From: Bradyrhizobium cajani
GTDB lineage: Bacteria; Pseudomonadota; Alphaproteobacteria; Rhizobiales; Xanthobacteraceae
DNA length: 64,000 nt
Reading direction: 5' to 3'
NCBI RefSeq assembly: GCF_009759665.1
Contig: NZ_WQNE01000001.1
Span: forward strand, 1-64,000
The notes beneath the pieces were generated by a model, which made no database searches, was not told the DNA's origin, and saw only the letters and a list, made by a program, of their open reading frames with translations. The position numbers and the translations under genes were made by a program. Of this stretch, positions 36,858 to 46,361 are shown piece by piece (the first letter of the stretch is position 1; each line of letters begins with the position of its first letter).

Positions 36858-38057
36858 TCACTTCTTGGTCTTGCCGAGATCCTTGACGGCTTCGAAGGTT
36901 GCGAACTCGACGTTGTAGAGCTCGCCGTCGACCTTCTCGACCTTGCGGATGTAGATGTTCTGGACGATGTCGCGGGTCTCGGGGTCGATCGAGATCGGGC
37001 CGCGCGGGCTCTCCCATTTCTGGCCTTTCATGGCTTCGATCAGCTTGTCGCCGTTGGTGTCGCCACCCGTCTTCTTCAGCGCTTCGTAGATCAGGTGGAT
37101 GCCGTCATAGCCGCTCACGGCCATGAAGCCCGGACGGTTGCCGAACGCCTTCTTGTAGGCGGCGACGAAATCCTTGTTCATCTGCGAGGGATGCGCCGCG
37201 GAGTAGAGATGCGCGGTGACGGTGCCGAGCACGGCGTCGCCCATGTTGTTGAGCAGATCGTCATCGGTGACGTCGCCCGGTCCGATCACCTTGATGCCGG
37301 CCTTGTCGAGGCCACGCTCGGCATACTGCTTCATGAAGTTGCCGCCCTGGCCGGCCGGCACGAACACGAAGATCGCGTCGGGCTTGGCGTCCTTCATGCG
37401 CTGGAGGAACGGCGCGAAATCGGGATTGGCCAGCGGCGTCTTCACCTCTTCGACCACCTCGCCGCCGCCGGCGGTGAAATTCTGCTTGAAGAAGTTCAGC
37501 GCGTCATTGCCCGGCGCGTAGTCCGAGGTCAGCGTCGCCACCTTCTTGATGCCGTTCTTGACCGCCCAGTCGCCGATGATGGTCGAGGACTGCGCCAGCG
37601 TGAAGCTGGTGCGCACGATGTAGGGCGAGCGCTCGGTGATGATGGAGGTGCCGGCCGCCATCACGACTTCCGGGATCTTGGCCTGCGTCGCCAGCGGCGC
37701 GGCTGCGAGCGCGGCGGGCGTGACGCCGAAGCCGGCGATGAAATTGACCTTGTCGTTGACGATCAGCTCCTGCGCGGCCGTCTTGGTCTTGTCCGGCACC
37801 GCGCCGTCGTCCTTGAGGATGATCTCGACCTTCTTGCCGGCGACGGTGTCGCCCTTCTGCTGCATGTAGAGCTTGATCGCGTTCTCGATCTGCTTGCCGG
37901 TCGAGGCTTGGCCGCCGGTCATCGGCAGGATCAAACCGACCTTGACGCTGTCCTCGGCCTTTGCCGGCACGACGGCCGCAAGGCCTGCGACTGCGGCGAC
38001 CGCGATCCAAGAGACTTTACAAGAGACCTTGTAAGAAAACGTCCTGCGTTCGAACAT
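36858..38057 (-). CDS. livJ: branched-chain amino acid ABC transporter substrate-binding protein
   Basis: Periplasmic type I binding protein of 399 aa. The signal peptide (SWIAVAAVAGLAAVVPAKA) is cleaved near residue 34. The mature protein starts VKVGLILPMTGGQASTGKQI, the LivJ/LivK pattern, and ends with a lysine-rich tail. The ATG at 38057 has GGAGGGA at about eight bases; the longer frame upstream has no support. Ligand could be an amino acid or another small carboxylate. It is first in the operon with livH, livM, livG and livF. Confidence 0.93.
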   Translation of the reverse strand: MFERRTFSYKVSCKVSWIAVAAVAGLAAVVPAKAEDSVKVGLILPMTGGQASTGKQIENAIKLYMQQKGDTVAGKKVEIILKDDGAVPDKTKTAAQELIVNDKVNFIAGFGVTPAALAAAPLATQAKIPEVVMAAGTSIITERSPYIVRTSFTLAQSSTIIGDWAVKNGIKKVATLTSDYAPGNDALNFFKQNFTAGGGEVVEEVKTPLANPDFAPFLQRMKDAKPDAIFVFVPAGQGGNFMKQYAERGLDKAGIKVIGPGDVTDDDLLNNMGDAVLGTVTAHLYSAAHPSQMNKDFVAAYKKAFGNRPGFMAVSGYDGIHLIYEALKKTGGDTNGDKLIEAMKGQKWESPRGPISIDPETRDIVQNIYIRKVEKVDGELYNVEFATFEAVKDLGKTKK

Positions 38058-38574
38058 CAGATGTCCCTCCCCTTCATTCCTGACCTCTTGTGTGCCGGAC
38101 CGAGTGCCCGGTCCTTGCCTCAAGCCTAGCTCGCGCGCGAGCGATGTCGCGCGCCACATGGCGTCTTTCGCGCCCTCATTGTCAATCGGACGTTTGGCGA
38201 CCATTCGGCGCAAGCCGAGCGTTTCAATTGCCAACGCCGGGGAGCCATGCCGCAGTCAAGCGGGGCAACCAAAGCCCCCAATCGCGACCATCCCCATTTG
38301 TACGATTGTACAAATAAAATGGACCTGTCAACGAAAAAGCCCGTCTGCCCACGAAGCGAATTTGTCGCGAGCCTATTGCCGCAGTCTAGAAACCCGGTCG
38401 GCCGCGTGGATGGAGGATTTCGTCTTTCTTTTGCAGGATTTATACATCCGGCAGCCATTTTCCGGCCGCCGCTCGGAACGAAATACCCATCTCGAATAAG
38501 TCTATTTTACCTAGTTGAAGGCTATTCTCCTCCCGCCAGCCTGACTGGCGTGCAATGACCGAACGCGCCACACA
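38058..38574. other. divergent control region of liv operon and lipoprotein gene
   Basis: About 520 bases with no believable gene. The left half is GC-rich; the 38,280-38,550 part is more AT-rich and holds the palindrome at 38296-38315. Promoters for both flanking genes must lie here. Confidence 0.5.
38296..38315. promoter_or_regulatory. operator-like palindrome
   Basis: ATTTGTAC-gatt-GTACAAAT is a perfect 8-bp inverted repeat with a 4-base spacer. It is about 240 bases upstream of livJ and 260 bases upstream of the lipoprotein gene. The size and symmetry suit a TetR- or GntR-family dimer. The regulator gene is not in the window. Confidence 0.5.
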
Positions 38575-38859
38575 ATGCCCAAGCCTTTCCGTACCCTTCT
38601 GGTCCTCATTGCGCTCGCAACGGGGCTGTCCGGATGCGGCACGGTCAACGAGAAACTCTCCGCCGGAATGGGCGACTACGTCCCGCAATGGGCCGGCGGC
38701 CTGCCGGCGGACGCCCCGCCGCGTCCGGGCACGCGGGAGTACGATGCCTGGATGAAGGAGCGCCAACGCCTGCGCCAAATTCCAGCCGCCGAGCGGCCAA
38801 AGGAAGAGCAAGCCAGGCAGCCGGCCGGTGCAAACCCCGCCCGGGAAGCGGTTCGCTAG
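38575..38859 (+). CDS. small lipoprotein, hypothetical
   Basis: Protein of 94 aa with a lipoprotein signal: basic N-terminus, hydrophobic LLVLIALATG and lipobox LSGC with the acylated Cys at residue 21. The mature part is hydrophilic, with PQWAGGLPADAPPRPGTREY and a helical charged tail. Similar short Pro-rich lipoproteins are common in Bradyrhizobium; the function is not known. It stands at the edge of the O-antigen island. Confidence 0.75.
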   Translation: MPKPFRTLLVLIALATGLSGCGTVNEKLSAGMGDYVPQWAGGLPADAPPRPGTREYDAWMKERQRLRQIPAAERPKEEQARQPAGANPAREAVR

Positions 38860-39071
38860 AGCGGATTTCAATCAGGCGCGATCATGACCGGCTGCGATGA
38901 TGAAGCCTGGCCACTCCCAGGCGCTGAAGACGCCCTCCGGATTGTCGTTCGCCCCCTCATAACCGTTCGCAGACCTTCGCGACTTCTCAGAAGCTAGAGA
39001 GCGTTCTGAACGCCACATACTGAAAGATCGCGCGACAGCCGGAGACGCCCGCAAAGGAAAAGCGATCATCG

Positions 39072-39472
39072 TCAACTATTCGGTGAGCCGTGGCCTCGAT
39101 CGTGAACGGCCTGCGCCAGGATCGAGGTCGATAGTCCCTTGTTGGTGCCGGCCTCCAGAATATCTCCGGGGGCTCGGAACGCCAGATCATAAAGCTTCAG
39201 CGCATCGCCCCGCCGCAAATAGCCGGTGATACCAAGCTCGACCGGGAATTCAACGCCCTGATGACCGAGCGGCGCGTCAGCAAGGAAATGATGTCACCGC
39301 TATAGTCGGCAAGGCTGAGACGATCCAGCGGCCACTACTGGTCTGCATAGGCCGCTCCTGACGAAGCAAGGCGCTCCTTGTACTTGTGGCTCTTCGCGAT
39401 CCAGGTGTCATGGTTCGGAGGGAACAGCTTGATCTTGACGACATCCAGCATATTCGACAAAGCCACAGTCAT
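39072..39472 (-). pseudogene. class I SAM-dependent methyltransferase remnant
   Basis: From ATG 39472 (with AGGGG just upstream) the frame reads TVALSNMLDVVKIKLFPPNH, DTWIAKSHKYKERLASSG and then an in-frame TAG at 39335. It continues LSLADYSGDIISLLTRRS, and after a frameshift EFPVELGITGYLRRGDALKL and ILEAGTNKGLSTSILAQAV, the SAM-binding motif I. The frame stops at 39072, so the catalytic half is missing. It is a decayed TylF/macrocin-type methyltransferase by pattern. Confidence 0.65.
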
Positions 39473-39678
39473 ACCCCTAGCTTGTTGCGATCAGATCTCA
39501 CTGCGCTCGGAATAATAGAAAAACGCCCTAGGTCTACAATATTGCCGCGATCAGTGTCGCAGTCCTGACGAATCGGAGCTTGAGCAGTTGCAAAACGAAC
39601 AAGGGGAACACTCGATCAAACCTGCAAATGGTTCACTGGACGCTGCTTTCTGGACGTGCAACTCTGGATCATTCAACA
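39473..39678. other. intergenic AT-richer stretch
   Basis: About 200 bases between the broken methyltransferase start and the SDR gene. No gene is seen. Promoters for both divergent genes may be here. Confidence 0.35.
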
Positions 39679-40569
39679 ATGATTTCTAGAATGAGTTCGG
39701 CGGACGCAAAAAGATGCCTGGTTATTGGCGCCACGGGGCTGGTCGGCGGCCATATTCTCCAGCTGCTGCTGCGGAGCGGGCAACGGCCGCTCGCCCTCTC
39801 AAGGTCACGAATGAGCGCTGCAAACATCGACTGGTTTTGCGGTGATTTGGCAAAGCCTGAGACCTTGAACTTCCCGGCATTCACGACCCTCTACTGCACC
39901 GCCGATGCAATCCTGCTAGCCGACGCGCTTCCCGCTATCGTCAATCCTTCGCTGAAGCGAATCGTCGTCTTCAGTTCCACCAGTGTCATGACCAAGCGAG
40001 ACAGCGAGATCGCTGGAGAGAGAGAGCTGTTGGGAAGGCTCGCCGAGGCTGAAGACAAGATCGTCCGGGCTTGCACACGGAGCGATATCGAATGGACGAT
40101 CTTGCGCCCGACACTGATCTACGAACCTGGCCGCGACACCAATATTACGCCGCTTTCGCGCCTGATCCGAAGGTATGGCTTCATGCCATTGGTCGGCGGT
40201 GGGTCGGGCCTCCGACAGCCGGTTCATGCAGAGGACCTGGCCATCGGAGCGATTGCAGCAGCATCAAGCTCTTCTGCTGCGAATAAATTCTATTCCCTTC
40301 CCGGCGGCGAGACGCTGACCTATCGCGAAATGATAGGCCGGATTTTTGAAGGAATGGGGTTACCCCGACGGACCATCCCGATTCCTGTTGTCATCTGGAG
40401 AGCTGGCTTCGTTTTCGCGAAACCACTTTTTCCAGGTGCGAACGTGGCGATGGGCACTCGCATGACGAGGGACATGATCTTCGATTCGACGCCTGCCTCA
40501 CGGGATTTCGGCTGGAATCCTCGGAGCTTTCGACCCTCCTTTGATCAGTCAGTCAAAACACCGAGTTGA
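39679..40569 (+). CDS. NAD-dependent epimerase/reductase-like protein (atypical SDR)
   Basis: Protein of about 296 aa. The Rossmann motif is CLVIGATGLVGGHI near residues 14-27, with IVVFSSTSVMTKRD in the active-site region and WTILRPTLIYEPGRDTN. The usual Tyr-x3-Lys is not present: EAEDKIVRA has Glu at the Tyr position, so it belongs to the atypical SDR group and may bind rather than turn over. The start is uncertain (39679 or 39691), and neither has a good ribosome site. It converges on the sugar-transferase gene. Confidence 0.7.
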   Translation: MISRMSSADAKRCLVIGATGLVGGHILQLLLRSGQRPLALSRSRMSAANIDWFCGDLAKPETLNFPAFTTLYCTADAILLADALPAIVNPSLKRIVVFSSTSVMTKRDSEIAGERELLGRLAEAEDKIVRACTRSDIEWTILRPTLIYEPGRDTNITPLSRLIRRYGFMPLVGGGSGLRQPVHAEDLAIGAIAAASSSSAANKFYSLPGGETLTYREMIGRIFEGMGLPRRTIPIPVVIWRAGFVFAKPLFPGANVAMGTRMTRDMIFDSTPASRDFGWNPRSFRPSFDQSVKTPS

Positions 40570-40593
40570 TCGTCATTTAAACATACGGTGCTG

Positions 40594-41163
40594 CTAGCTG
40601 GTCTTGTCCCGAACAACACGATCGACTCCCACGCCATGCCCGCGAAGGGTCGACCAGATCAGCTTCATATCTCCTGCAAAGCTTTGGCTGCGGATATATT
40701 CGGCGTCCACTTCCGCCAGACGCTTGGGGTCCGACATATCGATACCCCAGCTTTGCGCTAGGCCCGTAATACCAGGCAGGACCGTCAGGACTCCCAATCG
40801 CTTGCGCGCCTCGACCAGGTCAGCCTGGGACGGCAAGCACGGCCGAGGTCCAACAAGGCTCATATCGCCAACTAGTACGTTGTAGAGTTGCGGGATTTCG
40901 TCGACCTTGAAACGCCGAAGATATTCACCGAGCACGGTCACCGACGACGCCTCGACCTGATGAGTAGGAACATTCGCAGTTCCCGCACGCATCGTCCGAA
41001 ACTTGTAACAGGTAAATGGATGCCCACCTTTTCCCACGCGAACCTGTGCAAAGATCGCCGCACCCGGGCTTTGAAGCCGAATGGCGATCATGATGACGAG
41101 GAGAACCGGCCAGGAAATCAAAAGAAACAGCGCGGATGCTGCGAAATCGAACGCCCGTTTCAT
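40594..41163 (-). CDS. initiating sugar-phosphate transferase, PglC/WreU-like
   Basis: Monotopic polyprenyl-phosphate sugar-1-phosphate transferase of 189 aa (PF02397 type). One N-terminal reentrant hydrophobic segment (ALFLLISWPVLLVIMIAIR) is followed by YKFRTM, RRFKVDEIPQLYNVLVGDMSLVGPRP and LPGITGLAQ, the family signatures. It attaches the first sugar phosphate to undecaprenyl phosphate to start O-antigen units. It follows the SDR gene at 41171-42100 by eight bases, in the same order as rhizobial WreQ-WreU. Confidence 0.9.
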   Translation of the reverse strand: MKRAFDFAASALFLLISWPVLLVIMIAIRLQSPGAAIFAQVRVGKGGHPFTCYKFRTMRAGTANVPTHQVEASSVTVLGEYLRRFKVDEIPQLYNVLVGDMSLVGPRPCLPSQADLVEARKRLGVLTVLPGITGLAQSWGIDMSDPKRLAEVDAEYIRSQSFAGDMKLIWSTLRGHGVGVDRVVRDKTS

Positions 41164-41170
41164 CGATCAA

Positions 41171-42100
41171 TTACTCCGATGATCTCGAGGGCGGCTCGAC
41201 TATGGCACGCAGTCCCGCCTTGGTCTCAACTCGAGGAGACCATCCAGCCTTCTGCAAGCTAGCCGAGCTTGCAACGAGTTCCCGTCCAATCCGATCCCAT
41301 AGCGACCGGCGCCCTGTTGCAATCACCATGGCTTTGAGTGCCGCCGGCGGTATCGAAATAAGTCCAGGTGAACGTCCCATTCCTTCTCGCAGCGTGGCAA
41401 ATATCTCGGCGATGGTGATGGGCTCTGGATCGGAGACGATGAAGGTCTGGTTCAGCGTCGCGTCTCCACTGAGACAGAACAACACTGCTTCTGACAGATT
41501 CCCGATTGACAAAAGCGAGCGTCGATTGCGGAACGCCCCAAAGGGCAGTGGAATGGGCAACCCTGCAATACGGACGATCAAAGCGATATTGGCCTTAGCT
41601 CCCGGCCCGTAAACGATCACGGGCCTGAGAATCGTAAATGGCACGCCAGACCGTTTGATTTCCTTTTCCGCCTCAAGTTTTGCTCGATCGTAAGCCGTGA
41701 CCGGGCACGCCTTGTCATTTTCCGTAACAACGCTATCTGCCGCCGAGCCCGCCTGGGCACCGATGGACGACATGAAAATCAAACGTTTGACCGCATGATG
41801 CCGACAGGCCTCTGCCAGGCCTTTTGTCGCAAGACGATTGGCTCGCGTGTAGTTGCCGCTATCGACGCGGTTCCGGTGAGCGATTGCGGCCAAATGCACG
41901 ACTATGTCTATGCCCTCGAGAAGCGGATGCCAGTCCACCTGGGTTTCGAGATCGGGCAATTTCACCCATTCCAGATTGTTGCCCACGCTGCCCGGCTTGC
42001 GCGAAGCCGCCCGGACATGATGCCCGGCCGACGACAAAGCCGAACAAACCGCCTCGCCAATGAAGCCCGACGAGCCGGTGACCAATATCCGAAACGACAT
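41171..42100 (-). CDS. NAD-dependent SDR, WreQ/WbpV-like 4-keto sugar reductase or epimerase
   Basis: Extended SDR of 309 aa. ILVTGSSGFIG starts at residue 5, VVHLAAIAHRNRVD near 75, FMSSIGAQAG near 115 and AYDRAK carries Tyr-x3-Lys. The closest remembered proteins are WbpV and WreQ, which reduce UDP-2-acetamido-2,6-dideoxy-4-ketohexose to UDP-QuiNAc. The 4-keto substrate could come from the dehydratase at 6875-8797. The start at 42100 places the Rossmann strand at the N-terminus. Confidence 0.85.
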   Translation of the reverse strand: MSFRILVTGSSGFIGEAVCSALSSAGHHVRAASRKPGSVGNNLEWVKLPDLETQVDWHPLLEGIDIVVHLAAIAHRNRVDSGNYTRANRLATKGLAEACRHHAVKRLIFMSSIGAQAGSAADSVVTENDKACPVTAYDRAKLEAEKEIKRSGVPFTILRPVIVYGPGAKANIALIVRIAGLPIPLPFGAFRNRRSLLSIGNLSEAVLFCLSGDATLNQTFIVSDPEPITIAEIFATLREGMGRSPGLISIPPAALKAMVIATGRRSLWDRIGRELVASSASLQKAGWSPRVETKAGLRAIVEPPSRSSE

Positions 42101-42549
42101 CCTTATTATCCTGACTCGCTCACAAGCTTCTGCCGAATGTCTTAAAGCGGATATGCAACTCACGGTAAAGATCCGATACCGCCGAGTTCCAAACCATCCT
42201 GATGAGGAGTTGGCTGGATTGATCGCCACCCCGGCGCCGCTAACGGGCCCACCTGCAATCTTGCCCCGAATCAGCTGACGCATCGTCCATTTTGACCGAG
42301 AACGGCCGTCCACGCGCAAAACGGCTGAAACATGTTCCATCATCGTCGTGCGGCCTAATCCCCAAGATGGTCGCCAACGATCTGCACGTCGTCCTCACCT
42401 CCGCTTGAGCGGTGGTCCATCGGACGAAAAGTTCCCCGCCCCCCGCGATCATCCCAGCCAGCTGACTTCCGCATAATCCACAGGAGAGAGCGCCCCTGCG
42501 GCGCGCCGCGCTGCGCTGGAGTCGGCGAGAAATCGGGCATGGAACTGAC
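42101..42549. other. intergenic, no gene recognised
   Basis: About 450 bases between two minus-strand genes. Short frames exist on both strands but none resembles a protein family. It may hold decayed sequence and the promoter of the SDR-transferase pair. Confidence 0.4.
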
Positions 42550-43716
42550 TCACTGGACGCCGATCCTTGCGGCGGCAAAAAGCAACTGACGATTCTGCTC
42601 GATGCTTTGCGAATCCTGCAGGATGAGCGCTGCATATCGTATGCACGCAGCTCTCGTCGCGGACTGTTCGGCCAACGTCCAATGCGCCGCCTCATCGATG
42701 CAAGCCGCGACGGACCTGGGATGAGGCGCGATCGCCCATCCCGCGCCCGCTTCGCGTAGATCGTTCCACGGGGTCTGGTCGCTAGTGAGCACAGGGAGCC
42801 CGACGCTCATTGCCTCGAAAATGACGTGGCCGTAGTTCTCGCCTAGAGTCGGGAACAAGAACAGGTCATAGCAGGCAAAGACCGATGCAATGTCCTGATG
42901 CGCAACTTCACCACGATAGGTGACGCTGACATGCGGTGGCAGCTCGTCGATGAGCTTCTGGCATTCCGCCCAATAGGCCTCGTCCTCCTTTGGCCCGTAG
43001 ATATCGAAGATCACGCTCGCTTTCACGAGGCCGACCGCCCGTAACGCGCCGGTCAGATTTTTCTTCGGCGATATGCGGGACAAGAAACAAAGGCGAAATG
43101 GACGACCACTCTCACGTGGCTTCCACGCAGAAGCTGCATTTGCAGGCGGCGCAGTGGCCAGATCGGATCCGACTGCGATCAAAGACGAGTCGATCAACAT
43201 CGATCGGGAAATATCGTCGGCTTCGATCACGGTGGAAGCATGCCACATGACGCCGCGGGTCAATCCGCACATTGAGACGCCCTTGATGTACGCCAATTTC
43301 CTCAGGCTCTTTAGTGTCAGGGCTCCAAGCGAGAACTCTCCACGCGGAGCAAGAAGCAATGGTATGCGTGGAGTAAGACCAATTCGCCGAGCGACCAGGA
43401 CGCGCAAGCTAAAAATCGGATCGAAGAAGCTGTTGAGGTAGATGCAGTCAGGTCGAAGCTCTTCAATCAGGGCGCGGATGGCCCGGATGGAAACGTTTCC
43501 GGGTGCAAAATATCGAACCTCGGCCTTGCCGGTCTTGATCCAGGCATTCGTATCGATCTGCGGATACGGTTCGGTATCCCCCAAGTCGCGATCAAGTGTC
43601 CCGATGAAAAATCCGATCTCGTCGCCGAGCGCTTCCGCCATGTTTGCCAGCGACCTGATCGGTCCGCCCGCCTTGAAGCCCGGCAGGTAGTGCCTGTTAA
43701 ATGCCAAGACTTTCAT
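42550..43716 (-). CDS. glycosyltransferase family 4/1
   Basis: GT-B enzyme of 388 aa. It opens VLAFNRHYLPGFKAGGPIRS, has CFLSRISPKKNLTGALRA as the glycine-rich donor loop region and ENYGHVIFEAMSVGLPVL as the EX7E nucleotide-sugar site. The start at 43716 gives a direct Rossmann strand. It probably adds a sugar to the O-antigen unit on the cytoplasmic face. Donor unknown. Confidence 0.87.
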   Translation of the reverse strand: MKVLAFNRHYLPGFKAGGPIRSLANMAEALGDEIGFFIGTLDRDLGDTEPYPQIDTNAWIKTGKAEVRYFAPGNVSIRAIRALIEELRPDCIYLNSFFDPIFSLRVLVARRIGLTPRIPLLLAPRGEFSLGALTLKSLRKLAYIKGVSMCGLTRGVMWHASTVIEADDISRSMLIDSSLIAVGSDLATAPPANAASAWKPRESGRPFRLCFLSRISPKKNLTGALRAVGLVKASVIFDIYGPKEDEAYWAECQKLIDELPPHVSVTYRGEVAHQDIASVFACYDLFLFPTLGENYGHVIFEAMSVGLPVLTSDQTPWNDLREAGAGWAIAPHPRSVAACIDEAAHWTLAEQSATRAACIRYAALILQDSQSIEQNRQLLFAAARIGVQ

Positions 43717-44019
43717 GATGATCTGGTTTCGCGCTGGAAGTGAACGATACTGTCGCGGCAGTATCGACATTTGGCAACGTCAGGCTCGGGGTATTCCCTT
43801 CCAAACCCAACGCGATCGCGCATCCAGGCGAGTGTGTCAGTCGTACGACGAAGATCATCGGCGGGCCAATGACCGCAGCCACGACAGCCGCGAAAGCGAA
43901 CGGGTCGTCCCCAGGCCGAAGATCGACGATTTACCGGGAATTGCGCCAGATAGCAAGCCTGTAGTAGTTACGGATCAGCGGCCAACTCTCGGCAGTGGCA
44001 GCGATAAAGTTGGAGATAT
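43717..44019. other. intergenic between divergent glycosyltransferase genes
   Basis: About 300 bases. Frames of about 60 and 100 codons exist but look like chance. Promoters for both divergent genes must be here; none is clear by eye. Confidence 0.35.
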
Positions 44020-44961
44020 ATGTTGACCGAACTGCCGCTGATAAGCTTGGTGACGCCTACCTATAACCGCGCCAAATATCTGCCGGAGACGGTGGACTCG
44101 GTACTCAATCAAAGCTACCGCAATATCGAATTCATCATCGTCGACGACGGTTCGACCGACGCGACCGGGGAGTATCTCGCGACGCTTTCTCCGAGCGTCA
44201 AGGTCTTGCGGCAATCGAACGCCGGGCAAGTCGCAGCGTTGACGGCAGGCTGGGGCGCATCGACCGGAACATATCTCGGTTACCTGAGCGACGACGACAT
44301 CCTGCTACCGGACGCGATTGCTACCCTGGTCAAGCATCTGGAAGCAGAACCTGAAGCGGTAGCGACATTCCCAAACACAAATCTGATCGATCAGAACGGC
44401 AGGGTCGTCAGGGAGCGCGGGGGCCGGCCGTTTTCTTTGGCAGAGCTCGTGATTGAACAAGAGTGTTACATTGGTCCGGGCGCCATATTTCGTCGGAGCG
44501 TATACGACGCGGTCGGCGGATGGGACTCTCGCTACAAGCTCGCACCGGATCGCGAATTCTGGATGCGGGTGGGATGTCTTGGCCGCATTGATTTCAATCC
44601 GGAAGTGCTGGCGCTTTATAGAGTCCACTCCGGATCTCTTTCAGTCAGCGGAATCGTGTCGGACAAGCTGGTCGATGAGTTCATCAACGTTGCGGAACAG
44701 TTCTTCGATGGCCCGTTCTGTCCTGACTCGCTGCGCGCCAGCAAGAACCTCGCGGTTGCCAATGCAAACCTTGTTGCGGCTCGCGGACATCTCCGCAACG
44801 GTCATCTAACGCGGTTTGCCCGGTCGATCATGACCGCCCACAGATACGATCCCGCCAGCCTCAATCTGAAGGCAATGTCGAGACTGGTTCGCGCGGTGAT
44901 CCCCCCTCAGTTGAAGCAACCGATCGCGCGCTTGGTTGGACGCTTTCGACGCAGCAGCTGA
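44020..44961 (+). CDS. glycosyltransferase family 2
   Basis: GT-A enzyme of 313 aa. The N-terminal ISLVTPTYNRAKYLPETVDS and IIVDDGSTDATGEYL are standard. SDDD at about residues 91-94 is the metal site, and APDREFWMRVG the acceptor-side acidic motif. GGAGATAT stands just before the ATG. A basic, amphipathic C-terminus (LKQPIARLVGRFRRS) could bind membrane. It begins the plus-strand run leading to the polymerase and flippase. Confidence 0.9.
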   Translation: MLTELPLISLVTPTYNRAKYLPETVDSVLNQSYRNIEFIIVDDGSTDATGEYLATLSPSVKVLRQSNAGQVAALTAGWGASTGTYLGYLSDDDILLPDAIATLVKHLEAEPEAVATFPNTNLIDQNGRVVRERGGRPFSLAELVIEQECYIGPGAIFRRSVYDAVGGWDSRYKLAPDREFWMRVGCLGRIDFNPEVLALYRVHSGSLSVSGIVSDKLVDEFINVAEQFFDGPFCPDSLRASKNLAVANANLVAARGHLRNGHLTRFARSIMTAHRYDPASLNLKAMSRLVRAVIPPQLKQPIARLVGRFRRSS

Positions 44962-44999
44962 TGCCGTCATGATTCTCATCGCCACAGGGCTCTGCGCAC

Positions 45000-46352
45000 A
45001 TGGTTCTTAAGACTCCCGGGCGTCCCGGCTCCCTTGTGCTGACCGGCGCGCCAATAGCCATGACGATCTATCTTGCATTGACCGTGCTGGCCTTTCGTTT
45101 CGGCCCGTGGCCCTGGCCAGTGCAACAGCCGGAATACTTCTACCTCTATCTCACGACGGCCATCGCCTTGTTCTTCGTTGGGGCGATCGGCGGTGCCTTC
45201 GTATCTCCGCCATGGCGATCGCCTGTCGCAAATCATCGCGAAACCGCGACGATCAAGGTTGCGATTCTGCTCATGGTTCTCAGTGTGCTGATCTTGTCCG
45301 TGGCACGAACCGACTCGCTGCTTCCACCGGTTTCTCTTCAATTGTCGCGCGCGAACTATAATTACGATATCTTCGTTGCGAGGAATCTCACGCGGGGATG
45401 GTGGACCTATTTCGAGTACGCGGCCGCCTTGCTCAGCCCGTTCTTCTTTCTCGCGCTGACTGGAGCAGTTCAGCAATGGCCTCGGCTGGGATGGCCCTAT
45501 CGGATTGCGTACATCTTCGCCTGTCTCATTTTTCTGCTGGTCTACACTCACATCGGCGTTAATCGCGGTCTATTCCAATTGACGGTGCTGCTGCCGCTGA
45601 CTCTTGGACTATACTACGTCTTTTCAGGACGAACCTCACGCCGCAGGATCTGGATCTTGATCTCCTCCGCGATGGTTGGAATCGCATTGTTCTTGTGGAT
45701 CTTCGTTTACTTCATCTCGTACCGCGATCCGGCCTCTAACGTAGGCCACTTCACGCCATTGAATCTTGACGCGCAGAGATCCGGAGCGATTTATGAAATC
45801 CTTCCGCCGGCGCTGTATCCGGGCTACGAGACGGTCACGCGATACCTCGGCGTCGGTTACTATGGACTTTCCCTCGCGCTGGCAGAAACCGACTATGGAC
45901 TGGGTTGGGGGCTCACCAGCTCCATGGTCATCCTGAGGAAGGCCAATGCCCTCCTCGGCGACAGCTGGTACTTCCATACACTTCTGCCGATTATCGAAAA
46001 GAAATACGATTGGAGTCTCTGGACAACCTGGCATTCCGCGTTCGCGTGGTTCATCTCGGATTTCGGCGTATCCGGCTCATTGATCCTCGTTCTGATCATT
46101 GGCGCCCTTTACGGTCTGGTATGGCGCAATCTTTTGATGACGGGATCCGTCATCGCGCTGGCAATGTTCTACCTGCTGAACATGATGGTCTTCTATTTTC
46201 CGGCGAACAATCAGGTGTTCCAGTCGGCCGACACGCTTTTTGGCTTCCTGGTTCTGTTCCTGATTTTCATTGCCGGCTTCTTCCAGCCCAATCTCGTGAG
46301 AACATCGCCATCAGCGTCTGCCTCCCTCGACCTTTCCAAGGATCAGTTTTAG
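45000..46352 (+). CDS. O-antigen polymerase candidate (Wzy-like)
   Basis: Polytopic protein of 450 aa with about 11-12 membrane segments, the size of Wzy. The large hydrophilic loop with YRDPASNVGHFTPLNL, then YEILPPALYPGYETVTRYL and TTWHSAFAWFISDFG, resembles oligosaccharide repeat-unit polymerases. It lies between a GT2 and the Wzx gene, the normal Wzy place. It is followed after nine bases by wzx. Assigned by topology and context only. Confidence 0.7.
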   Translation: MVLKTPGRPGSLVLTGAPIAMTIYLALTVLAFRFGPWPWPVQQPEYFYLYLTTAIALFFVGAIGGAFVSPPWRSPVANHRETATIKVAILLMVLSVLILSVARTDSLLPPVSLQLSRANYNYDIFVARNLTRGWWTYFEYAAALLSPFFFLALTGAVQQWPRLGWPYRIAYIFACLIFLLVYTHIGVNRGLFQLTVLLPLTLGLYYVFSGRTSRRRIWILISSAMVGIALFLWIFVYFISYRDPASNVGHFTPLNLDAQRSGAIYEILPPALYPGYETVTRYLGVGYYGLSLALAETDYGLGWGLTSSMVILRKANALLGDSWYFHTLLPIIEKKYDWSLWTTWHSAFAWFISDFGVSGSLILVLIIGALYGLVWRNLLMTGSVIALAMFYLLNMMVFYFPANNQVFQSADTLFGFLVLFLIFIAGFFQPNLVRTSPSASASLDLSKDQF

Positions 46353-46361
46353 TCAGCTTTC

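Noticed and set aside
38090..38499. 135-codon frame in the liv control region
   Set aside because: No sequence pattern of a protein family; the region has the palindrome and promoters.
43715..44026. 103-codon frame on the plus strand between glycosyltransferases
   Set aside because: Overlaps the start of both neighbours' control region, has no family resemblance and no good ribosome site.
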